A DNA stretch of 27,278 bases from CAWKEY01 sp963848675 (GCA_963848675.1 CAWKEY010000079.1:1-27278), one strand, 5' to 3'; positions 17,112-24,865 are shown, counted from the first letter of the stretch. Program-made: numbers and translations. The notes: generated by a model from the sequence alone, not told the origin.

Positions 17112-17210
17112 CAATCCGTAGGGTGCAATAGGCGATAGCTCTATTGCACCGCATGTTTGGCTTCGTTGTGGCGCAATACGACCATCGCTATTGCGCGCTA
17201 CTGCGGGCAT
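17112..17210. repeat. Two palindromic repeats next to tpx remnant
   Basis: First hairpin: GGTGCAATAG (17120-17129) with CTATTGCACC (17139-17148). Second hairpin, about 20 bases on: GCGCAATA (about 17170) with TATTGCGC (about 17189). The two share the core GCAATA...TATTGC and flank each other like a REP doublet. They mark the point where the tpx gene is cut. Confidence 0.65.
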
Positions 17211-17250
17211 AATTAAGTTTTTGAAAGAAGATAAGAGGGGGGCTGGTTAT

Positions 17251-17454
17251 ATGAAAATACAAGAACTTTCTATTTCTGAGCGTATAGTCTTGGCTGAAAA
17301 GTTATGGGACAGCATAGCCGATGAGGACGCTCCAATAGAATTGACTGACAAGCAGAAGTTTGAACTTGACCACAGGTTGCAGGCTTTTCTCGATGATCAA
17401 GATGTTGGTTCTTCATGGGCAGAGGTTAAAGAGCGGATTACCGGTAATCTATGA
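17251..17454 (+). CDS. Antitoxin, addiction-module component family
   Basis: A 67-residue protein that looks like the small antitoxin family PF09720/TIGR02574: MKIQELSISERIVLAEKLWD, then acidic residues and a C-terminal SSWAEVKERI. These usually neutralise a RelE/ParE toxin encoded just downstream. The ATG 17251 is preferred over an upstream start at 17191 because the family begins here and a purine-rich AAGATAAGAGGGGG precedes it. Its stop overlaps the next start by four bases (ATGA). The toxin is truncated, so this antitoxin may be an orphan. Confidence 0.8.
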   Translation: MKIQELSISERIVLAEKLWDSIADEDAPIELTDKQKFELDHRLQAFLDDQDVGSSWAEVKERITGNL

Positions 17455-17564
17455 AATATTCTCTAACCATTCGGAAAGAGGCCGAATTCGGCATTAACAG
17501 TGCCTTTGAGTTTTACGAAATCCAGCGGTTTGTTAATAGTGAATCTAAAAAATCCGAACAATAG
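17451..17564 (+). pseudogene. Truncated RelE/ParE-type toxin
   Basis: A 37-residue reading frame (MKYSLTIRKEAEFGINSAFE, then FYEIQR) that overlaps the antitoxin stop by four bases, the usual toxin position. The first 25 residues resemble the start of RelE/ParE toxins (about 95-100 residues when whole). The rest diverges (FVNSESKKSEQ) and stops at TAG. No catalytic C-terminal part follows in any frame I checked. It is likely a dead toxin gene. Confidence 0.65.
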
Positions 17565-17652
17565 GCTTTGGCCGAATTGCATTGTATGTTGGGCGTTACA
17601 GATAATAGCGCAATACTACGAAGCGGACTTGGGTATGTAAACCCGGCCTAAA

Positions 17653-17694
17653 CGTTTTGTGCGGTGACCCGACGCACTAGCCGCGTACAAAACG
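17653..17694. repeat. Long imperfect hairpin
   Basis: CGTTTTGTGCGG (17653-17664) pairs with CCGC (17681-17684) and ACAAAACG (17687-17694), a 12-base-pair stem with a two-base bulge and a 16-base loop. It lies in the gap between the dead toxin and the DUF4359 gene. No T-run follows, so it is not a typical terminator. Confidence 0.5.
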
Positions 17695-17781
17695 ATGTGG
17701 ACGGAATAACCTATCCCATACGGAACAACTTGCCGATGATCTTTAACTTTTTTTCATGAAACATGAAATTTTATAGACTCC

Positions 17782-18105
17782 ATGAAACTATTTTCTATTA
17801 CCCTTATCCTGGTCGCAGTGTTGGGACTTTTGTCGTATACCAATCCGAAGCTGGACAGCTACGATCAATTCATCAGTCAAAGGATCACCGAAGAAACCCG
17901 AAAAGCCGAAGATCCCTTGGCAGGCGCGCTGGGTTCTTTGCTTGGCGGTTTTGCCGCCAATTTAATGACCAAACAGACGGTACGAAAGGATTATGTTTTT
18001 TTCAGCACCTATGACACGGCCTTCGGAAATGAGCATATGCGGGCGGTTGGAATTATGAATAATTTTTACATGACCGAAAGCCCTGAATCCAAATTCGGCG
18101 AGTAA
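17782..18105 (+). CDS. DUF4359 family protein
   Basis: A 107-residue protein starting at ATG 17782 with a signal peptide or single membrane anchor (MKLFSITLILVAVLGLLSYT). The rest resembles DUF4359: YDQFISQRITEETRK, a glycine-rich LAGALGSLLGGFAANLM, then RKDYVFFSTYDTAFG and RAVGIMNNFYM. Function unknown; it is probably exported or held at the inner membrane facing the periplasm. It lies 77 bases upstream of a PP2C phosphatase in the same direction, so they may be co-transcribed. Confidence 0.7.
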   Translation: MKLFSITLILVAVLGLLSYTNPKLDSYDQFISQRITEETRKAEDPLAGALGSLLGGFAANLMTKQTVRKDYVFFSTYDTAFGNEHMRAVGIMNNFYMTESPESKFGE

Positions 18106-18182
18106 TTTCCTGTGTCTGGCAAAGCTATTTTTTTTATCCTATACCACATGGCAGTTTGGGCGTTGGTGAACAGGAGATTTAC

Positions 18183-18899
18183 ATGAACAGCATCGATTTC
18201 GCTCTTGGCGCGCATACCGGATTGGTGCGTGAATTAAACGAGGATAAATCTCTCTCGATGCCCGGGCTCAACTTATGGGTGGTAGCGGATGGCATGGGCG
18301 GGCACGAAGCGGGAGAAGTAGCAAGCGCAATAACAATTCGGGAAATTGGGCGCAGCATCGAGCAAGGCATGCCGCTAGCCGAGGCCATCGAAACAGCCCA
18401 TCGTGCGATACAAGCCGCCGCCCTGCAAGGTGAGGGATCTGCGAATATGGGCTCGACCGTGGTTGCTGCGAAACTGAATGGCCTGCGTTATGAAATCGCC
18501 TGGGTGGGCGATAGCCGCGCTTATCTGTGGAATGGCACGCTGCATCAGCTCACTACAGACCATTCGTATGTTCAGCTGCTGCTGAATGCCGGTCTGATTA
18601 CCGAGAACGAAATTCCGGGGCATCCCTCTCGCAATGTCATTTCCCAGGCCTTAGGCGTGGGCGGACCCGATAATGACAATATCAAGGTCGACCTTGTATC
18701 GGGTGAACTAGGCGAGGGTGATACCCTGTTGCTTTGCTCCGACGGACTGAGCGGGGGAGTAACTGACCAAGGCATAGCCGCTATCCTGGCTGAAACCACT
18801 GACGCTCAAACCACAGTGGATCGCCTTATCGCAGCTGCCCTGGAAGCAGGAGGCAAGGATAACGTCACGGTGATTGTAATTAACTTCCTGGTTACTTGA
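18183..18899 (+). CDS. PP2C-type Ser/Thr protein phosphatase
   Basis: A 238-residue cytoplasmic phosphatase of the PPM/PP2C family that removes phosphate from Ser/Thr using two metal ions. Motifs are complete: NED (19-21), VVADGMGGHEAGE (33-45), GSTVVAA, WVGDSRAYLW (107-116), TTDHSYVQLL, LLCSDGLSGG (183-192) and GGKDNVTVI. ATG 18183 is chosen because of CAGGAG at the right distance and the family's normal N-terminus; an upstream start (18156) would add nine unrelated residues. Size and motifs resemble Stp/PppA-type enzymes that usually pair with a Hanks kinase or type VI secretion genes, none of which are in the window. Confidence 0.93.
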   Translation: MNSIDFALGAHTGLVRELNEDKSLSMPGLNLWVVADGMGGHEAGEVASAITIREIGRSIEQGMPLAEAIETAHRAIQAAALQGEGSANMGSTVVAAKLNGLRYEIAWVGDSRAYLWNGTLHQLTTDHSYVQLLLNAGLITENEIPGHPSRNVISQALGVGGPDNDNIKVDLVSGELGEGDTLLLCSDGLSGGVTDQGIAAILAETTDAQTTVDRLIAAALEAGGKDNVTVIVINFLVT

Positions 18900-19261
18900 C
18901 AATTTTCGTGGATGAAATGATTTATCTAGGATCAACGACTGTGCGAAGGTTTTGAGGCAGGACTCAAGAAAATCACGGACGGACGTGGCAAAGCGCGTAC
19001 CGATACGCCTTGGCAAATTTCAAGAGCGCACCGGTCGGCTCGGGCACAGCCCGGGCCGACATCCGGCCCGCCAAGCCCCGTATCTAGCGCCTGCGCAGCT
19101 ACGCCGATTGGGACAACGAGCGCTTGTGGCGCACCGATAGCATGTTGATCGCCCCGGAAGCCGTGTTCCTCAGACTCAAATCAGAACTTGGCCTGCCACC
19201 CTAAATAAATTTGCGTCGAAGGCCAGGTGTCAGCACCGGACTGGCCTGGCAATTCGTGTCC
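18900..19261. other. Intergenic region with a coding relic
   Basis: No intact gene. From about 18960 to 19204 one plus-strand frame has protein-like composition but is broken by TAG at 19085-19087. The last part (19088-19204) reads RLRSYADWDNERLWRTDSML, then EAVFLRLKSELGLPP. GC content is higher than its surroundings. I do not recognise the family; it looks like the tail of a foreign or duplicated gene. Confidence 0.4.
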
Positions 19262-19732
19262 TCAGCTTGCCAAGCTCTTGACGGCATCCAGCATGGCTTG
19301 CGCATGACCTTCAGGGTCTACGCCATATAAAGCCTCTTCAAGCAGGCTATCCTTATTGATGATAAACGTCGAACGCACGACTTTCATCTTTTTAACGCCG
19401 TCTTTTTCAACTTCCTGCCATACCCCGTAACTATCACAGACCTCGCCTGAGGTATCGGCAAGTAATTCCAGATTTAAGCCGAATTTGCCGATAAATGCCC
19501 GGTGACTGTCGCAGGAATCTTTGCTGACACCAATAACGACGGTATCCAGATCAGCAAAATCCTGTGCCAGCGCGGTAAATTGATTGGCTTCTATGGTGCA
19601 GCCAGGGGTGTCGTCTTTTGGATAAAAATATAAAACGACGTTCTTTTTTCCGGCATAATCGGTCAAGGACACCAGCTTGTTATCCTGATTCAGTGATCTA
19701 AAAAACGGTGCTGCCTCTTTTTTATTTAACAT
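19262..19732 (-). CDS. bcp: Peroxiredoxin, BCP/PrxQ type
   Basis: A 156-residue cytoplasmic peroxidase that reduces H2O2 and organic peroxides through thiols. The peroxidatic Cys is C45 in DDTPGCT. Many family members have a resolving Cys five residues later; here that position is Asn (N50). Other cysteines are C74 (KDSCDSHRAF) and C99 (GEVCDSYGVW), and C74 lies where some BCPs keep an alternative resolving Cys. ATG 19732 has GAGG upstream. The gene starts 69 bases after the rpiA stop in the same direction, so they may share a transcript. Confidence 0.92.
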   Translation of the reverse strand: MLNKKEAAPFFRSLNQDNKLVSLTDYAGKKNVVLYFYPKDDTPGCTIEANQFTALAQDFADLDTVVIGVSKDSCDSHRAFIGKFGLNLELLADTSGEVCDSYGVWQEVEKDGVKKMKVVRSTFIINKDSLLEEALYGVDPEGHAQAMLDAVKSLAS

Positions 19733-19801
19733 ACGCTTACCTCATTGATGAATTGAAACACACGCTATAAAGTTGTTTTACTAACCGCCTTCACGGTTCG
19801 C

Positions 19802-20488
19802 CTAAGGCTCTGTTGGGCAACGCTCCTGCACTTGTCCGTCTATTGCCAGCAAGACGACGCTTGCCAGTTGGTGAAATATTCCATGTTCTATGACGCCCGG
19901 CGTGGCATTCAGCAGAGCGTCGAGTGCCTGGCTATCGATTGTTTCAGCAAACACCATGTCAAGCACCAGGCTGCCATGGGATGTCACCACCAAACCGTCT
20001 TTGTTGGCAGTCTGGCGCAGTTCGCCGCGGCCGCCTAGGGTTTCAAGTCTGCGCTTGACCAGTTGCCAGGCAAACGGCATGACCTCGACCGGGATGGGAA
20101 AGCGTTCGCCGATACGCTCAACCAGTTTGCTCTGGTCGACGAGCACCAGAAATTTGTCGCTAGCGCGCGCCAGAAGCTTCTCGCGCACCAGATCAAAGCC
20201 CCGGCCTTTTAACAGGGTAAGATCCGGCGCTACCTCATCGGCACCGTCTACATACAGATCGAGCCGGTTGATGTGTTCCAGCGCCACTACCGGTAGCCCG
20301 AGTTCTTGTGCCTTGATGGTGCTGACTACCGAACTGGCGACCGTTGTCACTTGCAAGCCTTCTTCTGTAATACGCCGGGCGAGTTCCTGGATAAAATAAT
20401 TGGCGGTTGAGCCTGTGCCAAGTCCGATCCGCATGCCGTCTTTAACTTGTTTTGCCGCGTGTTGGGCGACGAGTTCTTTATCGTTCAT
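19802..20488 (-). CDS. rpiA: Ribose-5-phosphate isomerase A
   Basis: A 228-residue cytoplasmic enzyme converting ribulose 5-phosphate and ribose 5-phosphate in the pentose phosphate pathway, also used in ribulose-monophosphate carbon assimilation. GLGTGSTA (22-29) binds phosphate; DGADE (81-85) and KGRG (94-97) with E103 hold the catalytic residues, at the same numbers as in E. coli RpiA. The third base residue of the usual KGGG loop is Arg. ATG 20488 has a strong AAGGAG. A small hairpin, GCCCG/CGGGC, lies just before the ribosome site (20503-20515). Confidence 0.95.
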   Translation of the reverse strand: MNDKELVAQHAAKQVKDGMRIGLGTGSTANYFIQELARRITEEGLQVTTVASSVVSTIKAQELGLPVVALEHINRLDLYVDGADEVAPDLTLLKGRGFDLVREKLLARASDKFLVLVDQSKLVERIGERFPIPVEVMPFAWQLVKRRLETLGGRGELRQTANKDGLVVTSHGSLVLDMVFAETIDSQALDALLNATPGVIEHGIFHQLASVVLLAIDGQVQERCPTEP

Positions 20489-21021
20489 GTAGGCTCCTTA
20501 GTGCCCGAAACGGGCTGTCTTGCTGTGAGCGGATAGGTGCAAATAATAACGCTCATTGCTGTGCGATGGCCACCGCTATTTTTTATAAAAACCACAGCGA
20601 GTGATTGGCTCAGAATAGAATGCGCGCCTAAGGCGTGCCGGGCCGACGGAATTTCTTGCTAACAATAGCGTGCTGCTGCAGGCTTGTTTTGCCAAACCCG
20701 GGTCTATGCGTTTACTATTGCAGGCCAGATTATTGACCTACTGGATTCAAGGAGCCATCCCACGCTGTTCGGGGCGATTAACAGCAGCAAGCTATGGATT
20801 CGGATAGGGATGAGCACAGCATAATACGGTCTATACTATTTTGGCTGGGTTTGCCGCGATGCGTGAACACATAGCAAACCCGCGAGCAGGGATGCGAATG
20901 AAAACACCCGCCCTGGCAGCAGATATCCCATTCCGTCAGGAATGACGCCACTTAACAGGTATGGACAAAGCGGCCTTATCAATTTTTTCTTTTTACATTT
21001 TTAGCTAAATACAATTTCGTG
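20489..21021. other. Long divergent intergenic region
   Basis: About 530 bases between rpiA (leftward) and pyrophosphatase (rightward), so it should hold both promoters. No credible gene. Visible structures are a GCCCGTTTCGGGC hairpin (20503-20515) next to the rpiA ribosome site and a hairpin GGGTTTGC/GCAAACCC (20847-20854, 20874-20881). An AT-rich stretch (20975-21015) precedes the pyrophosphatase start, which lacks a Shine-Dalgarno sequence. Confidence 0.45.
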
Positions 21022-21645
21022 ATGAATACACAATCCACAGCACATCCTTGGCATGGCATCCATGTAGGCGAGAATGCACCGAGCATCGTTACTGCATTTA
21101 TCGAGATCGTCCCGTCTGATACGGTCAAATATGAGATCGACAAAGACTCGGGGTTTCTTAAAATTGACCGGCCGCAGAAATTCTCCAACACCGTGCCTAC
21201 ACTGTACGGCTTTATTCCGCAGACCTACTGTGCTGAAAGAGTGGCTGACTTTGCCAGAGTGAAATCGGGCAAGACGGTTACCAAGGGGGATGGTGATCCT
21301 CTGGATATTTGTGTGCTGAGCGAGCGCACCGTGACCCACGGCAATATTATTGTCCCGGCGATTCCTGTGGGCGGTTTTCGTTTGCTTGACAAGGGTGAGG
21401 CGGACGACAAGATTATTGCCGTGATGAAAGGCGATGAATTTTACCGGCAATGGAATGATGTCTCCGACTGCCCGTCATCTTATATCAATCGCCTGAAACA
21501 TTATTTTCTGACCTACAAAGATTTGCCTGGCGAAAAGAATTCCTGCGAAATAACCAATGTCTATGGTCGTGAGGAAGCGCACGAAGTCATCAGGCGGGCA
21601 ATGGAAGACTACCAATATCATTATGGATGCCGGGATATTGAGTAG
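21022..21645 (+). CDS. ppa: Inorganic pyrophosphatase (family I)
   Basis: A 207-residue soluble enzyme hydrolysing pyrophosphate to phosphate, pulling biosynthetic reactions forward. The metal-binding signature DGDPLDICVL is at residues 90-99, with D90, D92 and D95. KYEIDKDSGFLKIDR and YGFIPQTYC match the conserved substrate region. It is longer than the 175-residue E. coli type because of an N-terminal extension (HPWHGIHVGE) and a C-terminal helix. ATG 21022 is chosen over GTG 21019 immediately before it. No ribosome site is obvious. It stands alone. Confidence 0.94.
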   Translation: MNTQSTAHPWHGIHVGENAPSIVTAFIEIVPSDTVKYEIDKDSGFLKIDRPQKFSNTVPTLYGFIPQTYCAERVADFARVKSGKTVTKGDGDPLDICVLSERTVTHGNIIVPAIPVGGFRLLDKGEADDKIIAVMKGDEFYRQWNDVSDCPSSYINRLKHYFLTYKDLPGEKNSCEITNVYGREEAHEVIRRAMEDYQYHYGCRDIE

Positions 21646-21824
21646 GGACGCCCCGAATATACCGGTTTTACGCAGGCTTCGGCAGGTTTCTTCCTGACCG
21701 GGATCCGAAGGGCTCCCCACCGACGGGATCAATCATTTAGCCGTTCGAAGGCTTAAATCAGCGCTTCCCGGTCAAGCAGTTTTAAAAAAGGCATTGGTCT
21801 GCGGTTTGTACTGGCCGCTCCGGC

Positions 21825-22781
21825 TTAGTGCCATTTTTCCACAAACGCCTGGATAAAAACCGCAAGCTGGGGTTTTTCCAAATGATTGATGCCGGCAGCT
21901 GCTTTGCGGCCACCGCCGCTGATAAACAGTCCGCACAGCTCGTCGGCGCCGGTTTTGTTGTTTAACGGAGCTCTTACGCTGACTTGATAACCACCGGAGC
22001 TGTTTTCACTGATAATGGCATGCGCCTTGCCGGGATTGCGGTTGGCCAAAGTATTACCCCATACGCCACTCACTCGTCTGCTCCAGGGTTCGTTGGGCAG
22101 TATGTAGACCGCCACGTTTTGATTGACGAAATCAGCGGCAATTTGATCCGCTTTATGCAGGTCATTCTGATAGCCAGCCAGCAACTGATGGTAAATAAGG
22201 GCATTATCGGCAATAAAGTCCAAAGGCGACGAGTAAGGCGCCAGGCGTTGATAAAGCTGATCCGGCGCAAAGTACAAATCCGCCACATCAACACCGTAGC
22301 TGTTGTAATTGAGACACACACCCAGGTTTTCGAGTTGTTGCAGCTGCTGGCTGCTTAGCTGCAAGGCTTGCGCGTGTTGCCGTGCGCGAGCTCCAAGATT
22401 ATCGCCAAAAGCAGCCGTTACCGCCCATGCCGAAAAACGCTGGTGCAGATAATGATCAACCAGCAAGCTGGTGCAGGTATTGGCGCCGGTATCGATCAGG
22501 CTCGTGAAGCCGGGGTGTTCAGGTATATCGCCAGCTTGATGATGGTCGACATAAAACACATGAACGCCCTGTTCAAGCAGCGTTATCAGATAGGGCCGGT
22601 TTTTTTGCAGAGAAATGTCCAGGACAGTAAGCTCATCACCTGCCGCCGCCGTGACCCGCTTTAACAGCGCTATATCGCGCTTTACGCCAGTTACAAGCTG
22701 CGCGGCCACCGGGTAGGCCAGCCGTAGCTGAATCAGCGCGCAGAGCCCGTCGGCATCGCCGTTAAAGACGTCAATGTGCAT
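21825..22781 (-). CDS. DHH-family phosphoesterase
   Basis: A 318-residue cytoplasmic protein of the DHH/DHHA1 superfamily of metal-dependent phosphoesterases, which includes RecJ, NrnA (oligoribonuclease and PAP phosphatase) and GdpP. Metal-binding motifs: NGDADG (7-12), VLDIS (D55), YVDHHQ (DHH at 79-81), and FGDN. The C-terminal DHHA1 substrate motif is GGGRKAAAG near residue 290. It begins two bases after the cysC stop, so it is co-translated with APS kinase. CysC makes PAPS, whose use releases PAP, and NrnA-type DHH enzymes can cleave PAP; removal of PAP is therefore a reasonable guess. Nanornase or another nucleotide phosphodiesterase activity is the alternative. Confidence 0.85.
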   Translation of the reverse strand: MHIDVFNGDADGLCALIQLRLAYPVAAQLVTGVKRDIALLKRVTAAAGDELTVLDISLQKNRPYLITLLEQGVHVFYVDHHQAGDIPEHPGFTSLIDTGANTCTSLLVDHYLHQRFSAWAVTAAFGDNLGARARQHAQALQLSSQQLQQLENLGVCLNYNSYGVDVADLYFAPDQLYQRLAPYSSPLDFIADNALIYHQLLAGYQNDLHKADQIAADFVNQNVAVYILPNEPWSRRVSGVWGNTLANRNPGKAHAIISENSSGGYQVSVRAPLNNKTGADELCGLFISGGGRKAAAGINHLEKPQLAVFIQAFVEKWH

Positions 22782-22783
22782 TA

Positions 22784-23410
22784 CTACGGCTTATTTGCGG
22801 CTTCATCAGCAATGATGCCGCGCGCGCTGAGCAGATTCAGAACCTGTTCGACACAGTCCTGCAAAGTATGGGTGCCGGTATCCACCTGCAGTTCCGGATT
22901 TTTGGGAGCTTCATACGTTGAAGAAATCCCGGTGAAGTGCTGAATTTCGCCTAGACGGGCTTTTTTATAAAGGCCCTTGACGTCGCGTTGTTCGCAAATC
23001 GCCAAATCACAGCAGCAATAAATCTCTATGAAGTCACCCTGCGGGACCAGATGTCTTGCCAGATTTCTTTCCTCGCTAAACGGCGAAATAAACGCGGTAA
23101 GAGTGATAACCCCTGCTTCCATCATCAATTTTGCCACCTCTGCGACGCGCCGGATGTTTTCATGCCTGTCGGCATCAGTGAAGCCCAGGTCGCCGCACAA
23201 GCCATGCCTGACATTATCGCCATCCATGACAAAAGTATGGCAATCTGCTCGATGCAATGCTTCTTCAACGGCATGGGCCAGGGTTGATTTGCCGGCGCCG
23301 GACAAGCCGGTAAACCAGAGAATAACCGACTTGTGTTTGTTTAACTGCTCGCGGCGGCTGCGTGTTACTGTGGCATGATGCCAAGCCACATTAGTGCTTT
23401 CTTGCTTCAA
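22784..23410 (-). CDS. cysC: Adenylylsulfate (APS) kinase
   Basis: A 208-residue cytoplasmic kinase that phosphorylates adenylyl sulfate to PAPS in sulfate activation. The P-loop GLSGAGKS is at 35-42. MDGDNVRHGL binds APS, and ISPFSEERNLAR and KGLYKKARLGEIQHFTGISS match the family. The length is normal. The start is TTG at 23410, supported by AAGGAG nine bases upstream; an in-frame GTG seven codons later lacks such support. No cysD or cysN gene is in the window. It forms a two-gene unit with the DHH phosphoesterase. Confidence 0.94.
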   Translation of the reverse strand: MKQESTNVAWHHATVTRSRREQLNKHKSVILWFTGLSGAGKSTLAHAVEEALHRADCHTFVMDGDNVRHGLCGDLGFTDADRHENIRRVAEVAKLMMEAGVITLTAFISPFSEERNLARHLVPQGDFIEIYCCCDLAICEQRDVKGLYKKARLGEIQHFTGISSTYEAPKNPELQVDTGTHTLQDCVEQVLNLLSARGIIADEAANKP

Positions 23411-23669
23411 TTAGGGTATCTCCTTGGCTAGGTTACGTTAAGCGGGCATGTAGACCCTGAGTTTTCAAAAGAGTTGGTGAAACATGTTGTTAGAGTATTG
23501 ATGGGTTCCTGAGCAATAAATGAACTAATTCAGGCACAGCAGTTTGCCGACGGTAATCTTCAAAAAATCCGATAAATACCTTGCAATAGCGATTGAATTA
23601 TTGAAAATGCTTTTCACGTATTTCTCTCAGGCTATTAATGTTTTTGAAATTCGACAATGCTGCCTGGAT

Positions 23670-24257
23670 TTAATGCTCCAGGCATCTGGCCAAGGCAAAT
23701 CGAAAGATTAACAGTGTCATGATGACTGGATATAGCATGTAATGCTCCGGTAACGCCAGGCTGATCAGGGTGGCCGTCATTATGATCCATGGCTGCAGTT
23801 TGCTTTTGGCGGCAAGCGCCTGCATTTGGCGAAAACTTGCCGCATCGATAGTATGGCGCCGGCTGATAAAAAATAAGGATACAAAAGCCGTCATAAAGGC
23901 GAAATAAAGCGGGTAGGCATAAAATACCGGCGAGTCATCCTTAAAAAACAAGGTTTTCCAGTAGGCAAACCAGATCAGCAAGCTGCTGCTGGCAAAAATG
24001 TCGAAGCACATGCGCGTCGACAATTGTTTAAAAATGCTGCTGACCATGCTGATGACGGCCAAAGCCGCGCCGATGTAAATAAATTCAGGCGCTATCAACA
24101 GGTTTTGCAGCGGGCTTGCTGTTTGCGCCAGGAAGCAGATGGCGAGGCTAAGGCTAATAAAAATGGGCATGGCGGGCAGCTCGCAGTTGTTAAAGGGAAA
24201 ATCGGCAATGGGTAAAATCAAGCAGTTGCATAAGCTTATCAGTTCTTGTTTATGCAC
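23670..24257 (-). CDS. Multi-pass membrane protein of unknown function
   Basis: A 195-residue protein I do not recognise. Hydrophobic segments suggest four or five membrane helices: about 32-52 (IFISLSLAICFLAQTASPL), 58-75 (EFIYIGAALAVISMVSSIF), 83-103, 113-132 (YAYPLYFAFMTAFVSLFFIS) and 155-190 (PWIIMTATLISLALP and onward). The N-terminal 29 residues are polar and the true start may be the internal ATG at 24170 (MPIFISLS). No ribosome site is clear for either. The reading frame is long and membrane-like, so it is probably real. It stands alone between cysC and ppsA. Confidence 0.55.
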   Translation of the reverse strand: MHKQELISLCNCLILPIADFPFNNCELPAMPIFISLSLAICFLAQTASPLQNLLIAPEFIYIGAALAVISMVSSIFKQLSTRMCFDIFASSSLLIWFAYWKTLFFKDDSPVFYAYPLYFAFMTAFVSLFFISRRHTIDAASFRQMQALAAKSKLQPWIIMTATLISLALPEHYMLYPVIMTLLIFRFALARCLEH

Positions 24258-24428
24258 AGATCGTTTTTTATGGCCGCAAGCAGGTATTGGCTTGCTTAGC
24301 AGGGGCGGTTTTGTGCCTTGGTTTAATATTAACTGATTGATTTACAAATACAATATGTTTCTGTACAAAAATACTACAATTTAACGGCAGGGCAGATAAG
24401 ATCAGGGCTGGGCGCGGTTATCGAGTGT

Positions 24429-24463
24429 TTGTACACAGAGTTATCCACAGGAATTGTGGAAAA
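24429..24463. promoter_or_regulatory. Cluster of DnaA-box-like sites
   Basis: Three sites lie within 35 bases: TTGTACACA (24429-24437, one mismatch to TTATNCACA), TTATCCACA (24441-24449, a perfect match) and TGTGGAAAA (24455-24463), which is the opposite-strand form with one mismatch. An AT-rich stretch lies about 50 bases to the left. This could titrate DnaA or form part of a replication control site; no dnaA or other origin gene is nearby. Confidence 0.5.
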
Positions 24464-24654
24464 GCGGCTATGTGTTTGACTGGGTTGAGGTGATTGCCAA
24501 GTCAAGCCCTAAATGTAAAAAAAGGGGAATTATTTAGCTGGTAAGTCTTGGGCGTCGAACCCACGTAGGCAAGAGCATAGCGAATGCGCAGAGCTTAGGC
24601 TCGGCGTTCCCAGAAGGAATTTTTACCGGTACACGGTAGCGGTTGAATGGTTAG

Positions 24655-24687
24655 AAAAAAGGGAGCCTAATGATTAATCAAGCTCCC
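24655..24687 (-). terminator. Rho-independent terminator on the minus strand
   Basis: GGGAGC (24661-24666) pairs with GCTCCC (24682-24687), with the palindrome TGATTAATCA in the loop. On the minus strand the stem is followed by six T residues (24660-24655). No minus-strand gene lies immediately upstream of it. Confidence 0.6.
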
Positions 24688-24824
24688 CCTCACCCAATTG
24701 GAAGGCAAGTAAGAGCGCGGATTGTTATGCTATCAACCAGCTGGAAAAATGATAATGCGGCAAATTGTCACAATATTATTGATGAGGTTTATGGCTTTAA
24801 TAGAGTGATAGATAGGTAAATTTG

Positions 24825-24838
24825 GCCTGTGCACAGGC
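24825..24838. promoter_or_regulatory. Perfect 14-bp palindrome upstream of ppsA
   Basis: GCCTGTGCACAGGC is an exact inverted repeat ending 27 bases before the ppsA start codon and 15 bases before its ribosome site. It may be an operator for a dimeric regulator or a hairpin in the leader. I do not recognise the binding protein. Confidence 0.45.
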
Positions 24839-24865
24839 AGATAAACAATGTGTAAGGAGTGGGCG

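Larger units (their letters stand above)
24258..24865. other. Long intergenic region upstream of ppsA
   Basis: About 600 bases with no credible protein gene. It contains an AT-rich part (24330-24385), a cluster of DnaA-box-like sites (24429-24463), a GC-rich partly self-complementary stretch (24550-24610), a terminator-like hairpin facing left (24655-24687) and a perfect palindrome just before ppsA (24825-24838). The last three may regulate ppsA or belong to an unrecognised RNA. Confidence 0.5.

Noticed and set aside
17191..17250. N-terminal extension of the antitoxin
   Set aside because: Runs through a repeat; family start and better ribosome site are at 17251.
17653..17694. Integron attC site
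   Set aside because: The hairpin lacks the conserved end motifs of attC, and no integrase gene is present.
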